From an uncultured Arenimonas sp. (lineage in GTDB: Bacteria > Pseudomonadota > Gammaproteobacteria > Xanthomonadales > Xanthomonadaceae), in assembly GCA_946480565.1 (NCBI GenBank), contig CAMLKR010000021.1:1-22567 (forward strand): a stretch of DNA of 22,567 bases, read 5' to 3'. The notes below the pieces were generated by a model. It was not told the origin of the DNA. It was given only the letters and a program-made list of their open reading frames with translations, and made no database searches. The position numbers and the translations under genes are program-made. Positions within the stretch are counted from its first letter, which is position 1. Every line of letters begins with the position of its first letter. Of this stretch, positions 13,059 to 18,863 are shown piece after piece.

Positions 13059-15713
13059 ATGACCCATTCCAAACTGCGGGACGCCATTCGTCTCGCGCTG
13101 CTGCCCACGGCCTTCGCCGGCCTGGCCGCACCGGGGCTGGTGTCCGCCCAGGACGCGGACGCGGAAGAGACGACCACGCTCGACCAGATCGAGGTCACCG
13201 GCTCGCGCATCAAGCGCGCCGACATCGAGGGCGCGCTGCCGGTCACGGTGATCACCCGCCAGCAGCTGGACCTGAGCGGCGACATCTCGGTCTCCGAGTA
13301 CCTGCGTGACACCACCTTCAACAGTTTCGGCTCCTTCCGTCCGCAGTCGGGCAGCGCGGCCCAGGCGGCGGCGCAGATCAGCCTGCGCGGCCTCGGCTCC
13401 AGCCGCACCCTGGTGCTGATCGACGGCCGGCGCGCGCCGGTCAGCCCGGCCACCGGCTCGGGCCAGGACCTGAACTCGATCCCGCTGGCCGCGGTCGAGC
13501 GCATCGAGATCCTGTCCGACGGCGCGTCCGCGATCTACGGATCCGACGCCATCGCCGGCGTCATCAACATCATCACCCGCCGCGACTTCAGCGGCGTGCA
13601 GGTCAGCGTCGGCTCGTCCAATCCCAAGCGCGACGGCGGCGAGACCGAAGAAGGTTCGGTCATCTTCGGCATCTCCGGCGACCGCGGCAGCCTGCTGGCG
13701 GGTGCGTCCTACAGCAACCGCGGCATCGTCTTCGCGCGCGAGCGCGAGTGGTCCCGCACCGGCGCCTCGACCTTCTCCAACAACTACGCCAACCTCGACG
13801 GCACCTTCTTCACGGCGCCCTCGGGCCCGACGGCGGGCACTTCGGTGGTTCCGGGCGGCTGCGCCGAGACCGCCTTCAGCGTGGTCGGCAACCGCTGCTT
13901 CTACGACTTTGGCCTGGTCGCGGCCGACGAGGCCGAGATCCGCCAGGACGGCTTCTTCGCCCGCGGCAGCTACGACATCAGCGACGACTGGACCATGTAC
14001 ATGAACACCTCGGTCAACCGGGTGTTCTCGTTCGGCCGCTATGCGCCCAGCCTGGCGGCGGCGTTCGCGCCGGCCAACACGCCGAACAATCCGTTCGCCA
14101 CCGACCTGTTCGTGCTGCACCGCTTCGCCGCGCTCGGCACCCGCGACGACACCGTCGACTCCAACGCCTACGACCTGCTGCTGGGCCTGCAGGGCCGCAT
14201 GGGCCCGGTGGACCTGGACGTCGGCATGCGCCGCAACGAGTTCAAGGCCTTCACCACCGGCCGCAACTACGTCGTGATCCCGATCGCCGAGCAATTCATC
14301 GCCGACGGCACCTACGACATCTTCAACCCCAGCGGCAACTCGGCCAACACGCTCAACGCGATGAAGGCCACCATCGGCCGCGAGTCGGCGACGCTGAACG
14401 AGGAGATCTTCGCGGTCGCCAGCATGGACATGTTCGAACTGCCGGGCGGCACGTCCAGCCTGGCCGTCGGCGCCGAATACCGCAGCGAGGACTACTACGA
14501 CCAGTACGACTCGCTTTCCGAAGCCGGCGTGATCGGCGGTTCGGCGGGCAACTCGGCCGCCGGCGGCCGCACGATCCGCGCCGCGTACTTCGAGGCCCTG
14601 TTCCCGATCTGGAGCAGCTTCGAGGCGACGCTGGCCGGCCGCTACGACAAGTACAGCGACTACGGCGCCGACTTTTCGCCCAAGGTCGCCTTCCGCTGGC
14701 AGCCGCTGGACAGCCTGACCATCCGCGGTTCCTACGGCGAAGGTTTCGCCGCGCCGCCGATTCCGATCCTCAGCGCCCAGCCCTCGTCGAGCGCCGACTT
14801 CGTCACCGACCCGCAGACCTGCGTGGCCTTCGGCCTGACCTCGCAGTGCACCGACCCGGTCACCGGCGACACCGTGACCCCGCAGGTCACCGCGTGGTCC
14901 ATCGCCAACCCGAACCTGGAGTCGGAAACCTCCAAGCAGCTCAGCTTCGGCGTCGCCTGGGATGCGACCGAGTGGCTGAACCTGAGCCTGGACTATTACC
15001 GCATCGAGATCGACAACCTGATCGCCGGCATCAGCACCGACACGATCATCGCCTGCCTGGACGACCCGACCCTGGGCGGCTGCCCCCCGGGCCTGAGCAA
15101 CCTGCCGACCACGGGCGTCACCGGCCTGCCGGTGAGCCAGGCGGTGCCGAACCCGCAGCTGGGCCTGGGCCTGGCGCGCGACCCGGCCACCGGCCTGATC
15201 CTGTACGTGCAGCGCGGCTTCGCCAACCAGGGCGACCTGGAGACCTCGGGTTACGACCTGAACGTGCGCACCAACTTCGAGCTGGGCAACGCCGGCACGC
15301 TGCGCAACCAGCTGCAGGTCAGCTGGGTGAAGGAATACAGCTTCAACGGCGGCCAGAACCTGGTCGGCATCGAGCGCACGCCGGAGTTCCGGGCCCAGCT
15401 GCAGAACGTCTACAGCGTCGGCGACTTCAGCTTCGCCTGGAACATCAACCACATCGACTCCACCGGCTCGCGCAATGCGCTGCGCGCGACGCCGGACCCG
15501 ACGCTTTCCCTGACCCTGCCGTCGTGGACCACCCACGACCTGCAGATCAGCTGGAACGCGCCCTGGAAGGGCGTCTTCGTGGTGGGCGTGAACAACATCG
15601 CCGACAAGGATCCGGTGCTGGACCCGTTGGACCCGACCGGCCGCGGTTACGACTTCAACCTCTACGACGGCTACGGCCGCGTGCCCTACGTGCGCTATAC
15701 GCAGTCGTTCTGA
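13059..15713 (+). CDS. TonB-dependent outer-membrane receptor
   Basis: An 884-residue receptor with a signal peptide ending near LVSAQ (about residue 31). A TonB-box-like DQIEVTGSRIKR follows. The plug domain (about 50-175) shows PVTVITRQQLDLSG, ISLRGLGSSRTLVLIDGRR, IPLAAVERIEILSDGASAIYGSDAIAGVINIITRR. The remainder is a 22-strand-type barrel ending in an aromatic residue (VRYTQSF) for BAM insertion. There is no N-terminal signalling extension for an ECF sigma system. The six cysteines of the mature protein occur as three close pairs (268/280, 588/597, 666/675), probably disulfides in extracellular loops. It imports a scarce nutrient across the outer membrane; the substrate (peptide, sugar or chelate) cannot be read from sequence. 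The start has CGGAGAA upstream. The AraC gene precedes it and a strong terminator follows. Confidence 0.95.
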   Translation: MTHSKLRDAIRLALLPTAFAGLAAPGLVSAQDADAEETTTLDQIEVTGSRIKRADIEGALPVTVITRQQLDLSGDISVSEYLRDTTFNSFGSFRPQSGSAAQAAAQISLRGLGSSRTLVLIDGRRAPVSPATGSGQDLNSIPLAAVERIEILSDGASAIYGSDAIAGVINIITRRDFSGVQVSVGSSNPKRDGGETEEGSVIFGISGDRGSLLAGASYSNRGIVFAREREWSRTGASTFSNNYANLDGTFFTAPSGPTAGTSVVPGGCAETAFSVVGNRCFYDFGLVAADEAEIRQDGFFARGSYDISDDWTMYMNTSVNRVFSFGRYAPSLAAAFAPANTPNNPFATDLFVLHRFAALGTRDDTVDSNAYDLLLGLQGRMGPVDLDVGMRRNEFKAFTTGRNYVVIPIAEQFIADGTYDIFNPSGNSANTLNAMKATIGRESATLNEEIFAVASMDMFELPGGTSSLAVGAEYRSEDYYDQYDSLSEAGVIGGSAGNSAAGGRTIRAAYFEALFPIWSSFEATLAGRYDKYSDYGADFSPKVAFRWQPLDSLTIRGSYGEGFAAPPIPILSAQPSSSADFVTDPQTCVAFGLTSQCTDPVTGDTVTPQVTAWSIANPNLESETSKQLSFGVAWDATEWLNLSLDYYRIEIDNLIAGISTDTIIACLDDPTLGGCPPGLSNLPTTGVTGLPVSQAVPNPQLGLGLARDPATGLILYVQRGFANQGDLETSGYDLNVRTNFELGNAGTLRNQLQVSWVKEYSFNGGQNLVGIERTPEFRAQLQNVYSVGDFSFAWNINHIDSTGSRNALRATPDPTLSLTLPSWTTHDLQISWNAPWKGVFVVGVNNIADKDPVLDPLDPTGRGYDFNLYDGYGRVPYVRYTQSF

Positions 15714-15722
15714 CGGAAACGC

Positions 15723-15747
15723 CGCGGGCGGCCCGGGGCCGCCCGCG
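15723..15747. repeat. Perfect 10-bp GC hairpin after the TonB-dependent receptor
   Basis: A 10-bp perfect stem (arms 15723-15732 and 15738-15747) with a 5-nt CCGGG loop begins 9 nt after the receptor stop. It has no U-tract of its own and lies 17 nt before the intrinsic terminator. It may protect the mRNA 3' end or back up termination. Confidence 0.6.
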
Positions 15748-15764
15748 TCATCCGTGTTTCCCGG

Positions 15765-15794
15765 CCGCCGCGGATTTCCGCGGCGGACTTTTTT
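15765..15794 (+). terminator. Rho-independent terminator of the TonB-dependent receptor gene
   Basis: A 9-bp GC-rich stem (CCGCCGCGG / CCGCGGCGG) with an ATTT loop is followed by AC and six T residues (15789-15794). The last T is also the end of the convergent gene's stop codon, so the two genes share this base. On the minus strand no U-tract follows the stem, so it should work mainly for the plus strand. Confidence 0.85.
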
Positions 15795-16552
15795 CAGAAC
15801 CGGTAGTTCAGCGCGATGCGGAAGCTGTCGAAGTCGACGTCCTGGCGGAACGATTCGGTATAGGCCGGCGTCACGAAGGTGCTGCCGGGCAGGTACACGG
15901 TGTCGAAGCGCAGCTCGTCCAGGTCGGTGGCCAGGTACTCGGCGCGCAGCGACCAGCGGTTGCCGAAATCGAACTCGTAACCCGCGCCGAAGATGCTGCC
16001 GTCGAGCGTGTCGGAGCGGCGCCCGGCCTTGAGGTAGCCGCCGTTGCTGGCGACCGTGGCCACCGCCTCGGCGTCCACCTGGGTCCAGCCGCCGGTCAGG
16101 AAGAACAGATGGCGGCCGCTGGCCCAGCCGAAACGCGCGCGCAGCGAGGCCTGGTCCTCGAGCTCGATGCGGTTGCCGAAGTCGTAGCTCAGCGACCCGA
16201 ACGTGGGCACCGGCACCAGGCCGGTGGCGCGCGAGTCGTCGAGGTTGAGCTGGCTGTAGTCGAGTTCGGCGCCCAGCACGAAGCCGTTGCCGAACTGGTG
16301 GTTGTAGCCGAACTGCAGGCCGTAGGCGCTGCCGCTGGGGTCCAGATCGGTCGACCAGTTGTTGGTGACGTGGTCGCGCAGGGCCTGGGATTCGATGCTC
16401 CACTGTCCGCCCAGGCTGGCGCGGGCGTCGGAGCTGCCGCTGCCGTGGCCGGCGTGGGCGCCGACGTACCAGCCGGTCCAGTCGTCGCCAGCGGCCAGGA
16501 CCGGGGCGCTGAGCAGGCAGCAGGCGGCAAGGAGCGAAGTGCGCTTGAACAT
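15794..16552 (-). CDS. Outer-membrane beta-barrel protein (Omp25/31- or OmpA-barrel-like)
   Basis: A 252-residue protein with a signal peptide (MFKRTSLLAACCLLSAPVLA, cleavage before AGDDWTG). The mature part begins DDWTGWYVGAHAGHGSG, the usual first strand of small eight-stranded barrels, and shows alternating amphipathic strands (AYGLQFGYNHQFGNGFVLGAELDYS, GNRIELEDQASLRARFGWASG, GAGYEFDFGNRWSLRAEYLATDLD). It ends FRIALNYRF, with the C-terminal phenylalanine recognised by BAM. Although the signal peptide contains cysteines, no proper lipobox precedes the mature start. The frame extends upstream to 16672, but AAGGAAA nine bases before the ATG at 16552 and the signal peptide fix the start. It diverges from the XRE regulator gene. 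Confidence 0.88.
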   Translation of the reverse strand: MFKRTSLLAACCLLSAPVLAAGDDWTGWYVGAHAGHGSGSSDARASLGGQWSIESQALRDHVTNNWSTDLDPSGSAYGLQFGYNHQFGNGFVLGAELDYSQLNLDDSRATGLVPVPTFGSLSYDFGNRIELEDQASLRARFGWASGRHLFFLTGGWTQVDAEAVATVASNGGYLKAGRRSDTLDGSIFGAGYEFDFGNRWSLRAEYLATDLDELRFDTVYLPGSTFVTPAYTESFRQDVDFDSFRIALNYRF

Positions 16553-16582
16553 GAGGGTTTCCTTCTTGGGTCGGGGGGTCTG

Positions 16583-16605
16583 GCGCCACCGTGTCCGGTG
16601 GGCGC
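16583..16605. repeat. Hairpin in the leader region of the beta-barrel gene
   Basis: GCGCCACCG-TGTC-CGGTG-G-GCGC forms a nine-pair stem with one bulged G, about 30 nt upstream of the ATG at 16552. It may be a structured 5' leader or a regulator site; function is not known. Confidence 0.35.
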
Positions 16606-16707
16606 ACCAGCAATGAACGGAATCAGGCGCGTGGTCTGGACAAAACCGGCACCGCCGCTTTCCTGAACGCATCCCCGAACGCCGACGAACGGCGCGCCGG
16701 GGCCGGC

Positions 16708-16713
16708 TAGAAT
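16708..16713 (+). promoter_or_regulatory. TAGAAT -10 element before the XRE/MmyB gene
   Basis: TAGAAT predicts a start near 16720 and a leader of about 29 nt before the ATG at 16749. No -35 consensus is seen. Confidence 0.45.
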
Positions 16714-16748
16714 CGGCCGACGCCGGGACCCCGCAGGCCCCCTACGCC

Positions 16749-17585
16749 ATGAACAGCCGCCCCGACCCCGCCTGGCTCGCCCGGAACCTCAAGCGCATGC
16801 GGATGTCCCTGGGCGTGTCGCAGATGGAGCTCGCGCTGCGGCTGGGCATCTCGCAGCGGCACCTGAGTTTCGTCGAGCAGGGACGCGCCAAACCCAGCCG
16901 CGACCTGGTGCTGCGCTGGTCGCGCGAGACCGGCGCCTCCACCGACGACCGCAACGCCGCCCTGCTCAGCGCCGGTTTCGCGCCGGCCTTCCGCGAGTTC
17001 GGGGCCGACCAGGTGCGGGAAACGCCGGGCTTCAAGGCGCTGTCGGAAATGCTGGTGGCGCACGAGCCCTATCCGGGCATCGTGTTCAACGCCGACTGGA
17101 TGATCAATGCGATGACCGAGGGCGGCCAGTGGCTGTGCGGCATCGGCATGGCCGGCTTCCTGGAATCCATGGACGGGCCGCCGACCCAGATGGACATGAT
17201 CGCCGCCCTGGTCCATCCCGGCGGCCTGCTGTCGCAGGTCCGGAACGCACCCGAGGTGGGCTTCGCGCTGCTGCGTCAGCTGCGTTCGGAGCAGTTGGCG
17301 CGGCCCTCGCTGGCCGAGCGGGTGGACCGGCTCGAGGCCTCGCTGCTGCAGCGCTATGGCGCCGACGGCATCGGGCAGCCGCGCGCCGCCGGCGATCCTT
17401 ATCTGCGCGTGATCATGGACACCCCGGTCGGCAGCCTGTCCTTCCTGCTGGTGCAGACGGTGTTCGGGCTTCCGCACAGCATTTCGCCCGCATCGCTGCG
17501 CACCGAACTCTGGTTCCCCGCCAACGAGCAGACGCGGCGGGTGATGGCGACACGCTGCCAGACGGCGCGCGCGGAACACGTTTGA
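16749..17585 (+). CDS. XRE-family regulator with MmyB-like ligand-binding domain
   Basis: A 278-residue cytoplasmic regulator. Residues about 10-64 form an XRE helix-turn-helix (LARNLKRMRMSLGVSQMELALRLGISQRHLSFVEQGRAKPSRDLVLRWS). The C-terminal 190 residues fit the MmyB-like domain, a PAS-related fold, with GFAPAFREF, PYPGIVFNADWMINAMTEGGQWL near residue 111, and the closing FGLPHSISPASLRTELWFPANEQTRRVM. Family members usually repress a nearby oxidoreductase or transport gene. Here the neighbours are the divergent beta-barrel and the downstream amidohydrolase, so either could be a target. Only a weak ribosome site is visible before the ATG. Confidence 0.92.
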   Translation: MNSRPDPAWLARNLKRMRMSLGVSQMELALRLGISQRHLSFVEQGRAKPSRDLVLRWSRETGASTDDRNAALLSAGFAPAFREFGADQVRETPGFKALSEMLVAHEPYPGIVFNADWMINAMTEGGQWLCGIGMAGFLESMDGPPTQMDMIAALVHPGGLLSQVRNAPEVGFALLRQLRSEQLARPSLAERVDRLEASLLQRYGADGIGQPRAAGDPYLRVIMDTPVGSLSFLLVQTVFGLPHSISPASLRTELWFPANEQTRRVMATRCQTARAEHV

Positions 17586-17655
17586 CTACCTCGTGCGTTA
17601 TTGATCGCGCGCCGATCCGGCGACAAGCTGGTGGCCAGTCAACGAGGAATCCGCC

Positions 17656-18600
17656 ATGGAAGACGCCGTGCCCGCATATCGCCCCCGTCCCCGGCCGACG
17701 GCGTTGCCCGTGATCCGCAGCCTGCTGCTGGCGGTGGCGCTGCCGCTGTCCGCACTGGCGGGCACGCCGGTGTTCGACGTGCACGTGCACCTGCGCGAGG
17801 GCGAAGCGTCCCTGCAGCAGTTCCGCGCCGATGCCGCCAGGGACGGGCTGGCGCTCGAGGGCGCGGCGGTGATGTGGTTCGGCGGCCCGAACCAGGCGCA
17901 CGAAGGCGACCTCGCCGCGATCCGCGCCGGCAACGACCGCATGATCGCGCTGGCCAAGCAGCACCCCGACCTGGTCGCGGTCGCGACCGTGCATCCCTAC
18001 GACGGCCAGGCCGCGCTGGACGAACTGGCCCGGGTGGCGGCGCAGGGCGTGCGCATGCTCAAGCTGCATCCGCACACCCAGCGCTTCGACCTGGCCGATC
18101 CGCGCTCGGAAGCCCTGGTGCGCCGGGCCGGCGAGCTGGACGTGGTGGTCCTGCTCGACAACGCCAACATCCTGCCCGGCGACAGCGAGCGCCTGTTCAG
18201 CCTGGTGGCGCGGACCCCGGGCACCACCTTCGTCCTGGCCCACATCGGCGGCCTGAACTTCCGCTTCTGGAACGTGGTGGCCCTGGCGCGCACCGCCGAG
18301 GGCTTCTCGATGGACAACCTCTACTTCGACCTGTCCGCCACAGTGCTGCTGGCCGCGGACTCGCCGATCGAAGAGGAGTTCGTCTGGACCCTGCGCAATG
18401 TCGGCATCGACCGCGTGCTGGTCGGCTCGGACTACCCGCAGATCGGCCTGGGCCGCACGCTGGAAGCGCTGGAACGGCTGGACCTGAGCGCCGAGGAAAA
18501 AGCCAAGCTGCGCGTCGGCAACGCCCGCCGCCTGTTCGGGCGAAAGCCGGGCGATCAGGGTGGGGCAGAGGGAGGCCGTCAGGCCGATCGGGAATCCTGA
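17656..18600 (+). CDS. Exported amidohydrolase-family metal-dependent hydrolase
   Basis: A 314-residue TIM-barrel hydrolase with an unusually long, arginine-rich signal-peptide n-region (cleavage after SALA, residue 35). The mature protein starts at once with the first metal ligands HVH (H43 and H45). Further expected elements are KLHPHTQRF in the middle, a later LAHIGG histidine and the metal-binding aspartate in VLVGSDYPQIGL near the C-terminus, followed by LEALERLDLSAEEKAKLRVGNARRLFG. This order fits the amidohydrolase_2 group (hydrolases and decarboxylases of small molecules). The reaction is not deducible. Periplasmic location is notable because most relatives are cytoplasmic. The ATG has GAGGAA six bases upstream. 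It lies 70 nt after the XRE/MmyB gene; a common transcript is possible. Confidence 0.87.
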   Translation: MEDAVPAYRPRPRPTALPVIRSLLLAVALPLSALAGTPVFDVHVHLREGEASLQQFRADAARDGLALEGAAVMWFGGPNQAHEGDLAAIRAGNDRMIALAKQHPDLVAVATVHPYDGQAALDELARVAAQGVRMLKLHPHTQRFDLADPRSEALVRRAGELDVVVLLDNANILPGDSERLFSLVARTPGTTFVLAHIGGLNFRFWNVVALARTAEGFSMDNLYFDLSATVLLAADSPIEEEFVWTLRNVGIDRVLVGSDYPQIGLGRTLEALERLDLSAEEKAKLRVGNARRLFGRKPGDQGGAEGGRQADRES

Positions 18601-18604
18601 ATCG

Positions 18605-18626
18605 GAAAACCCGAACCCTGGTTCCC
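18605..18626 (-). terminator. Weak terminator-like hairpin after tRNA-Arg
   Basis: On the minus strand GAACC-AG-GGTTC is followed by GGGTTTT, about 13 nt past the tRNA 3' end. The stem is short (5 bp), so confidence is low. Confidence 0.35.
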
Positions 18627-18636
18627 GAAGGGGAAA

Positions 18637-18713
18637 TGGCGCGCCTGGAGGGATTCGAACCCCCGACCAATGGCTTCGGAAGCCACTACTCTATCCGGCT
18701 GAGCTACAGGCGC
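18637..18713 (-). tRNA. tRNA-Arg, anticodon CCG
   Basis: A complete 77-nt cloverleaf on the minus strand. The 7-bp acceptor stem GCGCCTG/CAGGCGC is perfect. The D arm is GCTC...GAGT, the anticodon loop TTCCGAA gives anticodon CCG (bases 18677-18679) reading CGG, the T loop is TTCGAAT, and the 3' CCA is encoded (18637-18639). It lies antisense to flanking plus-strand genes in their intergenic gap. Confidence 0.97.
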
Positions 18714-18723
18714 GCGGCCCGGC

Positions 18724-18753
18724 ATTATGTCATTGAACTCCGTCACGGGTTAA
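18724..18753 (-). promoter_or_regulatory. Promoter of tRNA-Arg
   Basis: On the minus strand TTAACC (18753-18748), 18 nt, then CATAAT (18729-18724). A GC-rich discriminator (GCCGGGCCGC) lies between the -10 and the tRNA, as is usual for stringently controlled stable-RNA promoters. Confidence 0.6.
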
Positions 18754-18863
18754 GCCCGCGCCGCGGGCGGGACTGTGGCGCGGCTCACAGCCCGGGCAGG
18801 CCGGGGTGTTACCGGCCGGCGCGGGGGGTTACCCTCGGGTCGACACGGCGCCGATGGAGTGGG

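Noticed and set aside
13023..16613. A 1,196-codon open frame on the minus strand
   Set aside because: It is antisense to the TonB-dependent receptor and out of frame with the beta-barrel gene; the translation has no recognisable domain. Shadow frame.
13748..16666. A 972-codon plus-strand frame
   Set aside because: It is the +1/+2 shadow of the receptor and then antisense to the beta-barrel gene; repetitive Arg/Pro/His composition.
17603..17617. GATCG-N5-CGATC dyad before the amidohydrolase
   Set aside because: Short arms and a GC-rich spacer in a GC-rich region; likely chance without conservation data.
18637..18713. tRNA-Arg as an integration site of a genomic island
   Set aside because: No integrase, no repeated 3' tRNA fragment noticed, and codon composition on both sides is the same.
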